Notes under the pieces: model-generated
The model's database searches: none
Told to the model about the DNA's origin: nothing
The model's input: the letters and a program-made list of their open reading frames with translations, nothing else
In this document: positions 11,063 through 23,265 of the stretch, one piece after another
Layout: every line of letters starts with the position of its first letter
Numbering within the stretch: the stretch's first letter is position 1
Made by a program: the position numbers and the translations under genes
Assembly: GCA_004123355.1 (NCBI GenBank)
Contig: SCHM01000002.1
Location: forward strand, 8,095,569 to 8,159,568
Direction: 5' to 3'
DNA: 64,000 nt
From: Amphirosellinia nigrospora
Lineage: Eukaryota > Ascomycota > Sordariomycetes > Xylariales > Xylariaceae

Positions 11063-12732
11063 GCTGTACCGGCATCATGGGTAGCCTTCTACGTCAGGCC
11101 TGAATGAAGCGAGCAGAGCGACATTCGGGAATACGGATGTCTTCCTTTTGACTATATTTAAGGCGTCAACATGTTATATGTTTGACTACCTTCAAGCTAC
11201 AACTTGATAAAGGGTAGAAATGTCTTGCGGTTTGGGTTGCAGTCTCGTTCACAACATCGACAAACCAGGGACTGATCTACCATAATGTGTACACTACAAT
11301 AAGACGATATGTACAAGAATGGGCAAGTGCTTTCGCCCAACCCACCCATGGCTATCCATGCGAGGTTAAGTATTGACACTCAGACGAGCGAGGGATGGCT
11401 TGTGTCTTAATTAGCGTCCGTAGTCTTTCCGTTATAGAGAATCGATAACTTCACGCTTGGCGGGCAAAATGGCGAAATAAGAATGACCCAAGAAGCGTCT
11501 ATCTAAGTACATTACAACGGAAAAGGTTATCTGACGTTTCAAGTACATCTGTACAGACAGTGGGGGCAAAGTGGCTGTGTCCCCAATGACGCGTTGTTAC
11601 CCCCACTTTTAGACTGCTGGTACCTTTTTTGACGTTATCGTTGCACTTGTATAAAACATGCAGCCCACATTCCCGGTACCTAGTAGGTTTCTCGCCTTAG
11701 AAACACGGGTGCTCGCTGGGCAGTTGTACCTGACACTTCCAGAATTCGTGTGGCATGTTAAGTCCACTTATGTGTTGCGTTGTGCATCGGACCAACTCGA
11801 TTCAATAGTACTCCAGTACAGAATACCTAGGTACTAGGGACAAACACAACTCGCAAATATACATGATTGGTCCCCTGCGTAATAGATCGCCAGCTCCAGC
11901 AAGATCTGTGAAATGTGCAGTCGCATATATAAGTAAGCTAGAGGAAAGGTTAAATACTTGAGTAGGTGCAGTTGCTACCCAAGCCCAAGGTGAGTAGGTA
12001 GTTGCTTGCTCATCTACATAGTATTTATACATAGTATTTAGTATCAGCCGTTTCAAAAAAGTGCTGCTGGTCTCGGTCCGCATTGAAACTGACACCGATC
12101 ACCAATCACCCCCCTTCCTTCGACCGTCCATTCTATTACGACCTGTCGGTAGAAACCTTGCCGAAAATCGCTTGGTTGAGGGCGCCATAAACCGCAATAG
12201 TAAGATCTTACTCGGCCGACACCTCGTATTCCCCCGTCTATTTTCCAGCGCGCGTTGTTATCTAGGCCGCACTCGACTCCAATAAAACATGCATGGGTAT
12301 TGACAGCGCCACCGCTGCTAGATTATATACGACTTGGCGTATACCCAAGAGTCCAGGCAGAAACGTACCATTTCCATCTCTTTAGGTTTCGGCACTAAGC
12401 GGATACAGCCGAATAAGTCCAAGGTCATCACGTTCGAGTAAAAACCCGGCTTATTGATTACCTTGATGGGCCAAAAGTGTCTCATTACCCCCTTGTCCCT
12501 GACCTTGGTCCCGTTCCTGTTAGCTGCACGGGTCGTACTCGCTTAGTTGTGACAGAGTTCCCTATTGCAGCAGTATATACGGACGAACTACAAATACCAT
12601 GCGTTGGGAAAATCCCCACCTTATCAAGAACGGGCTGGACCTGCTACCTTTCAAGTTAGAGACAACGGTTCCGCTGAACGAACAGCCAGATCGTCATCAT
12701 ATTACCAGACAAGACACAGCTCACGGCCAACT
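11063..12732. other. Intergenic region of about 1.7 kb
   Basis: No gene is supported. TAGGTACC-like palindromes occur near 11680 and 11825. The open frame that leads into the GH16 gene can be followed upstream to an ATG at 12565, so the last 170 bases may be coding if that start is used. Confidence 0.4.
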
Positions 12733-13982
12733 ATGAGCTACGCAGAGAATCAGCCGTGGTGGAAGCCCAGGTACTGGCGTAGGAGGACGTGGGTGATAGT
12801 TGGTGTCGTCATTGCCATCATTCTCATCATTATCATCGTTGTACCCGTCAAGGTCACCGAAGCCAATCGTTATCCCAATTATTCAAGACTCAACTACGCA
12901 TTATCCGATCAGTGTAAGCCGAGCCTATCACATGATAGGTTGAATGAATCGCCGAGTATATTAGCTGACACACAGGCGCAGATTCTGGGTCTACGTTTTT
13001 CGATAACTTTGATTACTTCGTAGGGTACGATCCAGCACAAGGATTCGTGCATTATGTTCCTAGGGAACAGGCCGTGCAGCTCGTATGGTTATACCCTTCA
13101 TATTGCTATGCCAATATCAACTAATCCATGTTTTTTTAGAACCTCACTTACGCATCCGAGACCACGGCCATATTGAGGGTGGACACCAGTGTTGGGCCGG
13201 GTTCGAACCCCGATGCATCGACAGGTCGTTTCTCAGTGCGCGTGGAGTCCAAGAGACAGTACAACAGCGGTCTCTTCATCTTCGACGTGAAGCATACACC
13301 CTACGGTTGCGGCACGTGGCCGGCGCTATGGCTCGTCGACCCAAATAACTGGCCCTACAATGGCGAAATCGATGTGATGGAGGCGGTGAATCAGGCTGTT
13401 GACGGCAACCAAATGACATTGCATACGACGAAAGGCTGCTCAGTAAGCGTCAAGCGAAAAATGACCGGCTCGTCGTTGCACGGTAACTGCTTTAACGGTA
13501 CCAACGACAATGCGGGCTGCGGCGTTAGCGGCCCAACCAACTCGTTCGGTTCAGACTACAATAATCAGCAAGGCGGCGTCACGGCGATGGAGTGGCGCGA
13601 TCAAGGCATTCGCATGTGGCAGTTTAAACGAGATGCCATTCCCGATGATATCGCAGCCAAACAACCCGATCCCAGTTCCTGGGGCGAGGCTGCTGCAGAT
13701 TTCCCAGCCACGAGCTGCAACATCGCGTCGCATTTCCGCAACCAGAGCATCATCGCTAATATCGATTTGTGCGGTCAATATGCTGGGGGTGTATATGCGC
13801 AAAGTGGATGTGAGTACCTCCTCCGCTCGGTGATAAGTTGAAGGCGACCTCGAGGAGACGGATGCTGACTACTCGTTTACACAGGCCCTAGCAATTGCAT
13901 GGACTATGTCGCTAATAACCCGAGCGCTTTCCAGAACGCCTTCTGGGAATTTGGAACTTTCGATGTCTATCAGGCGAAATAG
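12733..13982 (+). CDS. Membrane-anchored GH16 glucanase/transglycosylase
   Basis: This is a glycoside hydrolase family 16 protein that probably acts on cell-wall beta-1,3(4)-glucans. From the ATG at 12733 (MSYAENQPWWKPRYW) a basic RRR is followed by one very hydrophobic helix (WVIVGVVIAIILIIIIVVP), so it is a type II anchored protein with its catalytic domain outside. The domain includes FFDNFDYFVGYD, GRFSVRVESKRQYNSG, WPALWLVDPNNWPYNG and the catalytic GEIDVMEAVN, where the two Glu are nucleophile and acid/base. It continues to a Cys-containing end, FWEFGTFDVYQAK. There are three introns (about 12913-12975, 13085-13139 and 13810-13885), all with clean GT-AG ends. All frames join without slips. 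An in-frame ATG at 12565 would add 56 residues. Confidence 0.9.
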
Positions 13983-15231
13983 GTGTCGATTTTGAGTCAC
14001 CTGAAGGGCTCGGTCCAAAAATTTCCATAGGCACTGAGAGTTAGAGACTTTCTCGGCGAAGACTGGTGATGGAACAGAAAACGAAGGCATATATGCGATG
14101 ATCAGTGGCGGGCGGCACTCTGTAGACTGATACTGGAGTCAGGAGTCGGAGTTTCGGTTTACACTTGCATGGAGTATTCGGAAAGACGGTTAGGGAGGGT
14201 TAATGATGAACGAAAATGAAGGCGAAGGGCGTATAGATGGACCTTAATATGCTTCATGTCTGTCCGTATACTTCATATATGCGAATTTGATTCGATTGCA
14301 GAGATGTCTCATGCTCGAGTTCTCAGCATGCTTCTAGGTTGATATACACCTGAGTACGCCTCGCCAATTGTACCACCGTTCGGTTCTCTATCTCTTGTTA
14401 TCCACACCTTATTCTTGTGAATCACTTCGACAAACTAGTATTGCTGGAAAGTTGTGGCAATTTTCATATATGCTGCATATGTAACGAAAAGGCGTCAGGG
14501 GGAGATCGAGCTTGTAAAGAAGGTTTTGGCTAACATTTCCCACAGTATGGTTCTTTTTGACTGCTGTTCACCGGTGTGGGTTGGCTACTGCCTGCCACAT
14601 TGCGTTTTAGTTGGTCCTGGCATGCGGCCATGCTTTTGGCTTAACAGCTGAACTTCTATTTCTGATGGATATGGCAACCCTGGTGCCTTGCTTTCGGTGC
14701 CCACGAATCGCTTATTTGGAATGCAAGCAGATCGCATCTTATCGAACCTCGGTGAAGTTATTAAACGTTTATTTTAAGGGCTTAGACATCCCCTCTTTCT
14801 TGTCGAAGCAAAACACTTTCATGACTCGTTGTGGTACTGTGCACTATCTGTTTTAGTAGTGACTTAGTCGGTTAGTGGTAATGGCGCTGTTCCGATTCGT
14901 TGATAACTTCTTCATGAAGCACTTGGAATATACACAACAAGCGTGGAATTAATAAATGTTATGTGAGCTCGGGGTAGTAGCTTTCTTTATACGCCGCCGC
15001 ATGACTCGTAGTCTAATTCCTCTAAGACCGGGTGATTCGTCCTGTTCCCAACCACACCTCAAAATCCCAAGTGGAGATGTCGTGATACCGTTCTACATGA
15101 GTCGTCCCAAGTAACGCCGCGATGCTATGCAAGATCCCAGTGCGCCAGGTAATACAAAGCTGATAATTGTACAACCAACCACCTCCCTCTCTGCCTCTTC
15201 TAATCATTACCTCTCCTCTATTTTTCCCTTT
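13983..15231. other. Convergent intergenic region
   Basis: This holds 3' flanks of two convergent genes. I see no gene or repeat that I can support. Confidence 0.4.
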
Positions 15232-15945
15232 CTATTCCTCTTTCGGTTGTCGCATGTAGAGATCGATGGCAGTGCTGAAGGCCGCGAAGGCCGCGCACCC
15301 GCCGGCGACGGCGGTCGGGCCGCCGCTCCGGGCTAGTATGCCGCCGGTCAGACAGCCGGCCGCGCGCCGTTCGCGAGGTCGTTCTTCGCCCGGAAACCCT
15401 CTATCCCGCACTCTATTCCGCTGAACATGAGGCCGACCTTGCCGAAGTTCTTGGCCGTACTGTAGGAGCGCGCGCCCATGTCCTTGAACCCGACCTTTAG
15501 CTGCTCGCGCATCGGGAGCTCGGCGATGGGTTTCGGGGCTGCGCCTGGTGCGCCGGCGGTGTGGAATGGCGTGTCGTAGGACATCTAGAGAGAAATTATG
15601 AGTATAGAAGTCTTTTGTTTTATGTCGGCGGCGCAGAGCAAGATCCGGGGAAACGGGGAAAGTGGTTGTTGGGATAGATCGAGGAGGTGCGCTCGTAATC
15701 CGAGGAGAAGAGAGGACATACAGACGCCATGAACATTCCGAAAAGACCACCCATGCCAAAGCCCATAACGCCAGATATCGCGGATTTGCCGAAGCAAGAC
15801 TCCATCATCTTGTTGAGCTAGAAGCTGGGTCAGCAAGCGTCGTACGCAGCAGTGCGGGGCGAAGGGTACAAACCGCTTTGATGTTGGGATCATTGGGGTC
15901 GTATGTGCTCCCCGAGGGAGCACCCATGCCGGGGAAGCTGTTCAT
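15232..15945 (-). CDS. tim22: Mitochondrial import inner membrane translocase subunit TIM22
   Basis: TIM22 forms the channel of the carrier translocase that inserts polytopic proteins into the mitochondrial inner membrane. The ATG at 15945 begins [20 protein letters not shown]. After an intron come [18 protein letters not shown] and [10 protein letters not shown] (first helix, with the conserved Cys), and after a second intron of about 130 bp come MSYDTPF, the signature [36 protein letters not shown] and [12 protein letters not shown], with the last helix before the stop at 15232. The length (about 180 residues) is right for the family. One frame slip lies near 15360 in a GCGCGCGGCC run. The last exon is notably GC-rich. 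Confidence 0.93.
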
Positions 15946-16705
15946 GATGTGTGACGCTTATTTGGGGGTCCCGATGGTATTAAATCGAATGGTCGCGAGA
16001 GCCGTCGGGCTGTCGCATGGCCTTGTGATAAAGATTCAAGATGATAATGATAATCTTTTCTATTTGCCTTTTGCACCGCCTAATTAGTGGGCATAGAGGC
16101 AGGGGTCTGTGGAGACCCGACCCACTGGAACCCCCATCTGCCGGACCCCGAGAACGGGTCCTGGATGGGAACCCTAGAAGCATAAAGTCTGCACACCACG
16201 GCCTTGCTTCAAGGTTGTGTCACTGTTATAGGTATCTCGCTATTCTCGCTGAAAAATTTATTCCTTTCTGAAAATCAGTTGACTTACATCAAATCTCTAG
16301 GGCGTGTTCGGACTGAACTTCCCGTTTTGGGGCCTGCCTAGCTACCTAGCTACCTAGGTATAGAGCCTCAAATCGGATTTTCTGGTCGGACCATTGGAGA
16401 TTCCTTGGCAACACTAAGATCACGTCACTAGGGCGGTCATAGCTCGAGATGCTTTAAAGGGTTGCATAGCAAGCTCCGGGATGTCAACCAATGATAAGGT
16501 CAAATTGACGGCGGATAAAAATTTAAACTCTGCACCCATTGCCTGGCTCCACCATAGCTCTTTCGAGCCTGCTTTTCATGTATAAATCTTTTAGCACCTA
16601 GAAGATTGCCTTTACCTGTTGTTTTTCTCTCTCTTCTTCTCAGTCCCACCCGACGCTTGAGCTACCTGTCAATTCGTGTCCAGCTCCTTAGTAACTTCCA
16701 TAATA
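15946..16705. other. Divergent promoter region
   Basis: This lies between TIM22 (-) and the NAP/SET gene (+). It contains a tandem run of GCTACCTA units at about 16336-16362 ending in the palindrome TACCTAGGTA, and a pyrimidine-rich stretch near 16620-16640 typical of fungal core promoters. Confidence 0.5.
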
Positions 16706-17857
16706 ATGGCCGAAGTTGTTGAAGAGATCACTGCGACTTACGAGGGACTGCTGGACCTTGAGAGGGAGTTCGAGCATGTTCAGGCCGAGATAAGTGAGTG
16801 CCCATCTCCTCGGTCCTAGCTCCGATACTATTTTCAGACTTCACACAGTTTTCACTAACACCTTCTCAGTCCGCCACCAACACGCTCTCAATAAACCCAT
16901 CTATGAGAAGAGGGAAAAGCTCGTTGCTAAGATTCCCAATTTCTGGCCTCTGGTTGTTGAACAGGCTCCACCTGATATCGACCAATACATCCAGCCCAGT
17001 GACTCAGCCGTGCTCCTTTCCTCATTGAAGTCCATCTCCGTTTCTCACTTTGAGATCGAAAACGGAGGTAAAGGTGACCCGCGCAGCATCGCCATTAAGC
17101 TGGAATTCTCCCCAAACGAGTACTTCGACGACGAGGTGCTCGAGAAGAAGTTCTGGTATCGCCGCTCCAAAGACGGCTACGCAACGCTAGTTAGCGAGCC
17201 TGTCCCCATCAAATGGAAGGCCGGAAAGGACCTGACACAAGGATTGCTCGACCTCGTGGTTAAAGTTTGGGAACAAGACAAGAAGCAGAGCCAAGCGAAC
17301 GGGGCAAGCAAGGACAAGAAGAAGACTGGGCCGAAAGTTGGACGGCCGACCAAAAGGCTCTCCGGGAGAAGATTGATACTTTCGGCCTGGGCGGTGTATC
17401 GTTCTTCTGCTGGTTCGGTTTCCGGGCGTGGATATTTCTGCCGAGGAGAGCGCCGCTGCAGTCCAGGAAGACAAAAAAAGCGCGCCGATAAGAGCGAGGG
17501 CAAGGAGCCCGAATTCAAGGAGACGGAAGAAGACGAAGATGATGATGATGACTTGGATGAAGATGATGACGTTCTAGCTCTTGAGATATTCCCGGATGGC
17601 GATGAGCTGGCTGTCGCCTTCGATGAAGACCTCTGGCCAAGCGCCATCAAGTATTTTAGTGAGTCTCCCGACAGATAACTTTCATCACGTATACAAGCAG
17701 ATCAAGTACTAACTAACCAAAAAAAGCACAAGCGCAAGAGGCGGATGCGATCAGCGACATCGATTTTGAAGAAGATGACGAGGACATGAACGAAGATGAG
17801 GGTGAAAACGATGACGATAGTGACGAAGCGCCCCCGCTAAAGAAGCGAAAGGCATAA
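16706..17857 (+). CDS. NAP/SET family histone chaperone
   Basis: This nucleosome-assembly protein of the SET/TAF-I branch binds H2A/H2B or H3/H4 in nucleus and cytoplasm. The ATG at 16706 (MAEVVEEITATYEGLLDLER) starts the long dimerisation helix. After one intron come HALNKPIYEKREKLVAKIPNFW and the earmuff domain with FEIENGG, SIAIKLEFSPNEYFDDEVLEK, FWYRRSKDG and GGVSFFCWFGF. Acidic stretches follow (EDEDDDDDLDEDDD), then a second intron, and an acidic tail ending in a basic LKKRKA, possibly a nuclear signal. The order NAP domain then acidic tail is diagnostic. Frame slips lie near 17340, 17430 and 17475; the last sits in a run of seven A. Confidence 0.9.
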
Positions 17858-19150
17858 GCGATTTGTATCGGTTTCCAGGGGACATGACAGTACATAAACG
17901 TAAAGGCGGAAGATGGTCCACTTCCTTTACCTGGATTACGATCTTTGCTTGATACCAATTTCTACGGAAAGTTCTAAAAGAGTTTATAATGAACGGGTTT
18001 AAGTTAAAACTGCGCAACGTGTAGTATATCAGAGGTTTTTTACGAAGAGCATGTTTTTCTTTTGCTAAACACCTACTGTGTAGGTAGGCGCCTAACGAAG
18101 CTACTGCAGGGCGGAGCGATTGGAATGGCGGACCCACTATCTGAGGTCGGTTTTCACCCTGGCCGCCTCCAAGTCTACAATTCCGCCCCTCACCTCTTTG
18201 GTGCTATTTATCTCTAGTATACAGATAGTATAGGATAGAATCAACGAGGAAGCTTATTGATGCACAGCAGCAATCCAACATAAGCCGAAGAGATCTACGA
18301 ACACATCAGATCATAAAGGCAACACACGAATATTCTTGTTTCCTATGTTGTCGTTTTTTAGTAGCCCTCATATTAAAATTAGCAGGCGCCGTCCCCAAAC
18401 CGGTGAATGGTTTGAGACCCCGTCTGATACTTGGCGAGTTTCACCACCCGACCACAAAACGACACAGCCTCGTAGCGCCCGTCGCGTGCCTGCAGCTCGC
18501 AGAATAGTGCAGGCCGCGAGGACTGGATGCAACTTGGAATCTGTACCTGCAGGTCCGCCATCCCATCAGGAACGCCCAGTGCCACGTCTTGTTGCAGAAT
18601 AGATGATGGCTCCCGCCGTAGCTGCGGCCTGTCCCTTAGGTCAGCCTGCTATTGGATGGGCATGGGGATTGAGATGTTTCCTTTCTAGATCTTTTGTTTT
18701 TCCTTTTTCTGTTTCTTTCGCTAATTCAGTTCTTGTGACCTCGCTAGGTTAAGGTTTCCTTCAATGTCTCTTTTATTTTTCTTTCATTCTTGTTATTGTT
18801 TGGGTCACCGTTGCTTGCCAACGACCCTCCTCTAATTCAATCATTCCCTTCTTTTTGCTCCTGGCCGAGTCTTATTTTGTTATACCTTCATTTCGTCCGG
18901 GTGACCTTTTTACTTTCTTGCTCGACGCTTCGAAGTTCATTTATTTAGAAAGAAATTATAGAAATTTGAGTACAGTGGTTCGATTTGCATGCCGACGACA
19001 TTTCGATCATTCATTCGGAAAGATTCATTATTAGGATCTTCCCTAATCTCAATAATTCCGCCGGTTTCGCCGCTTGATATACATCTTCTTACTCTGTTGG
19101 AAATTGTTGTTTTGGTTATTTTGGCCTATTGGTTTCTGTTGCCTCTCGAC
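17858..19150. other. Intergenic region with long pyrimidine-rich leader
   Basis: From about 18650 to 18960 the plus strand is strongly T/C-rich, as in long leaders of highly expressed fungal genes, and it leads to the GH76 gene. A minus-strand open stretch at 18379-18600 has no recognisable domain and is not called. Confidence 0.5.
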
Positions 19151-20761
19151 ATGGTACGGATGATGAGGGCGGCAAGCATAATCAGCTTGCTAGCCGGTGC
19201 TGCGAGTGGTTTACAGGTCGATTTTTCTAGTGATGGTAAATGATTCTCTTACAAATGTAACTCTATGTCGAGAGAAACTAACTAGATTAGATTCGGTCAA
19301 GCAAGCAGCAAGCACAGTGGCATATGGTCTATTAAAATACTACACTGGTAATAACACAGGCGATACGCCGGGCAATCTACCAGATCCTTACTTTTGTACG
19401 TCCTGCTACCTATGTTTTGCCTTTCACAACTTACAATTATATAGGGTGGGAAGCTGGTGCCATGTTCGGGACGATGATTGATTATTGGTTTTACACGGGC
19501 GATGAATCGTACATCGACGTCACGACTCAAGCAATGCTTCATCAGACGGGCGATGACAAGGATTATATGCCCACAAACCAAACAAGGACGTTGGGAAACG
19601 ATGACCAGGGATTTTGGGCCATGGCTGCCATGTCAGCGGCGGAAAACAATTTCCCCAACCCCCGGCTGATCAGCCACAGTGGTTAGCACTCGCACAAGCG
19701 GTGTTCAACGAGTATGGTGAGTAAAGCACACGATGTTTCTATGCTTACACGGCTATGATATGAAGCTACTGAATAGCAGACGTGGCCGTTGTGATAATTC
19801 CAAACCGGCTTCCCCCAGAAATAGCTGACTCGAGATATCACAGTGGAACGTTGGGACCCAGATACGTGCAACGGCGGACTGCGGTGGCAGATCTTCACGT
19901 TCAACAACGGCTTCAACTACAAGAACTCGATCTCGAACGGGTGCTTCTTCAACATCGCCGCGCGGCTGACGCGGTACACGGGGAACCAGACGTACGCGGA
20001 CTGGGCCGAGAAGGTGTGGGACTGGATGACGGAGGTCAAGTTCATCGACGCCGACTTCAACATCTTCGACGGCGCCGGCGTCGAGGACGGGTGCACCCAG
20101 ATCAGCCAGGCGCAGTGGACCTACAACGCCGGCATCTTCCTGCACGGGGCGGCGGTCATGTACAACGTGACCGAGAGCGACGTCTGGCGGCAGCGGACGC
20201 AGGGCCTCGTGCAGCGCACGGTGGCGCACTTCTTCGTCGACGGCGTCGCCGTCGAGCAGCCGTGCGAGCCGTCCACCCAGTGCGACGTCGACCAGCAGAG
20301 CTTCAAGGCTACCTGATGCGCTGGTTCGCCGCCAGCTCGCAGATGGCGCCCTTCACCTTCGACACGCTGATGCCGCTCGTGCAGTCGAGCGCCGCCGCCG
20401 CCGCGCTGCAGTGCTCCGGGTCGCCGCCGCGAGCGAGTTCCGCGGCGACCCCGGCACCGCGTGCGGGTTCCGGTGGACCGAGAGGGACAAGTTCGACGGC
20501 CTCGTCGGCGTCGGCCAGCAGATGAGCGCCCTCTCCGCCATACAGTACACCCTCGTCAAGAAGGCCGAGGTCGCCAAGGTGCCCGCCACGGCCTCGACGG
20601 GCGGGACCTCGATAGGCAACGTGAACGCCGGCGCGGCGACGGCCTCGAAGCTCCCCGAGCTCCCTCCCATAAGCACCGGCGAGCGCGTGGCGGCTGGTTT
20701 CGCGACCACCGCGATTCTGTTTAGTGTGTTAGGCGGCAGCTTCTTCGTTATGAAAGACTAG
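19151..20761 (+). CDS. GH76 mannan endo-1,6-alpha-mannosidase (Dcw1/Dfg5 type)
   Basis: This cell-wall GH76 enzyme is thought to link GPI-anchored mannoproteins to wall glucan. The ATG at 19151 starts a signal peptide ([16 protein letters not shown]). The domain includes [32 protein letters not shown], the catalytic-region [61 protein letters not shown] and [11 protein letters not shown] Ser/Thr/Ala-rich stretch and a C-terminal hydrophobic tail ([16 protein letters not shown]) suggest a GPI anchor signal or membrane anchor. There are three introns (about 19237-19289, 19397-19444 and 19719-19842). Frame slips lie near 19660 (a run of C), 20311 and 20420. From 19843 on, the coding sequence is much more GC-rich than the earlier exons. 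Confidence 0.92.
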
Positions 20762-21152
20762 GTAGATAGGGATTGCTTCATTCGAGGAGGATTTTGGTCA
20801 ATATGAAAGCACAGATTGATCGATTAATTGCATTGGGCTACTCATGATATAGTACGGATATGACTGGATATAACGGTGCATGGTTTGGCGTTCTGGAGGG
20901 TGGGCAGCCTTGGAACTTGCAATCTTGCTCGTTCTCATTTGGCCATGATATGTTTCGAACTAGATATGTCAATGAATAACACCATAATATCATTATGATA
21001 TCATCTGTATCATATTTATTTATTGTGTACATTGATATACATCAACTCTATACACGATGTTAGTGAATTGCCGTCTCCATGGTGGCTCGGATACGAGCCA
21101 AGGGCGAAATTTCTCACTCGCCAGTACTCAAGCGGTACATTTCAAAGCGTCT
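20762..21152. other. Convergent intergenic gap
   Basis: AT-rich 3' flanks of the GH76 and IF-3 genes, with nothing else seen. Confidence 0.4.
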
Positions 21153-22039
21153 CTAAGCAGTGTTTATTTCTCCTTTATCTTCATCAGGCAACGGCTTATC
21201 CTTCTTCTTGCCCGTTTTACCTTGGTAGAACAGCCTCATCACCCCCCGACCTGGCCATCGGACTTCTTATACTCGACCGCGCCGTCGACGTTTCCAGCAG
21301 CCTCGCGGACCGTCCTGACGAGCTCCGCGGCCTCGTCGTCCGTGGCCTTGCGAGTGCGCCTCTTGCGCGCCAAGAGCAGCTCCACGCGCAAGCCCTTGCC
21401 CAGGAACTCCTCGAACCGCTTCATCTTGTGCCGGAGGTCATTCGGCGCCGTGGCCCAGTTGAGCTCGAGCGTCTTGGAGTCCCGCTCCATCCTCTTAGCC
21501 TCCTTGGCCGCCTCCTTGGCCGCCGCCGCCTCGGCCACCGCGTCGATGATGCGGCAGATGGCCGCGCTCGGCTGGATCGTGACCGGCGCTCCTGCTTCTG
21601 GTGTGGCGTGGGCGGAGGGGCGCGACCATGACGAGACTGTGGCCCTTCGGCAGGCTCCTGAGAACGGCGTCGAGACGCTGGGGCTCCGACAGCACATTTG
21701 TGTCCCCTGCGACCCGCACCCAGTGGTACGGGATGTCCTTGTCGCGCAATTGCTTGTTTCCTACCATCCGCTTGCTTCCTGCCACCCGCTTAAATGCTGC
21801 TGCTCGGGGCGTGGTGGTGGTGAAGGCACGGGCGTGATTACATCGTGGCGTGGTGGTGGTGGTGATTCCCGGCCGCGTGCGTGCTTCGAGGTTTGGAGAG
21901 ATGTGTGTTTTCGAAACGATGGGAGGGCTGCGGAGGAGGAGGAGACGCCATTGCTCTTGCTTGCCGTATTAGCAAGTTCGAGTAGCAGCCCGCGGTGTAA
22001 AGCCCGCGCAGGGGTTAAGAGACATTGTGTGTGTCTCAT
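21153..22039 (-). CDS. Mitochondrial translation initiation factor IF-3
   Basis: IF-3 keeps mitochondrial ribosomal subunits apart and proofreads the start codon. The ATG at 22039 begins a presequence (MRHTQCLLTPARALHRGLLL) rich in R, L and S with no acidic residues, as expected for mitochondrial import. A Pro-rich linker follows. The N-domain has LRDKDIPYHWVRVAGDTNVLS and LDAVLRSLPKGHSLVMVAP. The C-domain has TLELNWATAPNDLRHKMKR, FEEFLGKGLRVELLLARKRR and a charged end before the stop at 21153. Frame slips lie near 21765, 21640 and in a G run near 21237. The gene is GC-rich. It lies between GH76 and IMP1, with no functional link beyond the shared mitochondrial location of IMP1. Confidence 0.88.
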
Positions 22040-22548
22040 TCTTCGTGATTCTCTCGTCTTTTTTAAAAAAGAAATTAAAATTAAACGCTGTCGTACTCTC
22101 CGTCCAGCGGCGAGTCAATCGTATTGCAGTCGTGGGTTGCAGGGTTGAGTTTTGGGGGGTTGATGGAGCTGCAGCTAGGTAGCTAGCATCAAGCTCGGGA
22201 GCCAATTAAGTTTTAGGTTGTACCAGGTTAGCCAGAAAACGCCAAGACTTGGTCCCTACGATATCATTCAAGCTTGCTAAGTTGTCTGTCTCTACATACA
22301 AGTAGGCCACAGTTGCTCAGCATCAATTTCCGTCACACAGTTCTTCTAATCTAAATTTTGGTTAACATTGAGGTTCCTAAGAAGCCAGCCTCAGCTTTAG
22401 ATATCCGCCCCAGCGGCCCAAAAATGTATCGGTGAAAGAAGCCGAAGTAGCCTTCCTCATCATCAACCCTCTTCAGCTTCAATACCTTCAACAAGTAATT
22501 CTCGGCATCACTCGCCTCACACGCCACCACTCCTCTCACACCTCAAAA
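22040..22548. other. Divergent promoter region
   Basis: The shared upstream region of IF-3 (-) and IMP1 (+), both mitochondrial proteins, so a common promoter is possible. I see no clear factor site. Confidence 0.4.
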
Positions 22549-23265
22549 ATGCCTTTCCTAGGCCATCCCTTCCGCGTACTCTTCGCCACGGCACAGAGCT
22601 TCGCCCTCGCGCACGTCATCTGGGCATACGGGTGAGCATCGGGCTCGGGTCGGGGCCGTCGATGCTGCCGACGTTCCTGGCCACCAACGAGCATTTCGTG
22701 ACGGACAAGCGGTACCGCCGGGGCCGGGGCGTGCAAGTCGGCGACTGCGTCGTCTATGCGATCCCCGTCGAGCCCGGCGAGGACGGCGTCAAGCGCGTCA
22801 TGGGCATGCCCGGGGACTACGTCTTGCTGAACTCGCCGCCGCCGACCGCCGTGCGCCCTGTGGCACATCATGAGCCCGGAGATGGTGGTGCTGTCGGAGT
22901 CGATCGAGTGGCACGTAGTGTCGGAACGAGAACATGATCCAAGTAAGTCCCCCATCTCAAACCGCCCTGAGTGCGATCGACTTATAAAACAAGAGTCTGG
23001 AAACGGGATTACTATTGCTGCATACACAATGAAACAGAAGAGAAAAGTTAATAAACTTACCTCCTCCTAGGTACCTAAAGGTCACTGCTATCTCGTCGGT
23101 GACAACTTACCCTGGTCACGAGATAGTCGCGATTTCGGCCCTGTACCCCTGGCTCTCATTAAAGGCAAAATTATTGCCAGGGCATCACTCACTGGCCTGA
23201 ACCCTATGAACTGGTTCACAAAGGTTGAGAACGGGCTGCAGAAGCCTGCTGACATACCGTATTAA
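22549..23265 (+). CDS. imp1: Mitochondrial inner membrane protease subunit 1 (S26 peptidase)
   Basis: IMP1 removes sorting signals from proteins exported to the intermembrane space. The ATG at 22549 starts MPFLGHPFRVLF and a hydrophobic anchor segment ending AHVIWAYG. The catalytic Ser lies in LGSGPSMLPTF and the catalytic Lys in GVKRVMGMPGDYVLL. A third block, HCYLVGDNLPWSRDSRDFGPVP, is the conserved S26 box, and KGKIIARA precedes the end at 23265. The second exon starts MIQVPKG after an intron at about 22944-23070. A frame slip in a run of G near 22633 separates the anchor from the catalytic part, and another lies near 22850-22920. The middle of the gene is GC-rich but the last exon is not. 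Confidence 0.92.

Noticed and set aside
12565-12732. Upstream ATG as the start of the GH16 gene at 12.7 kb
   Set aside because: In frame and possible, but the added 56 residues look low complexity, and MSYAENQPWWKPRYW just before the membrane helix is a more typical start. Kept only as an alternative.
13196-13214. GGGTTCGAACCCCGATGC, resembling a tRNA T-arm/B-box
   Set aside because: It lies inside the GH16 coding sequence (GPGSNPDAS) and there is no matching acceptor stem or anticodon arm at the right spacing.
18379-18600. Minus-strand frame containing VALGVPDGMADLQVQIPSC
   Set aside because: No family recognised, no start with context, and it lies in the leader region of GH76. It could be real, but I cannot support it.
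19753-20709. Long open frames on both strands overlapping GH76
   Set aside because: Shadows caused by the very GC-rich coding sequence. The GH76 frame explains the DNA.
22944-23070. IMP1 intron as a further introner copy
   Set aside because: The length is similar (about 127 bp), but neither the T-rich 5' block nor the ATAACTAAC-based 3' block is present.
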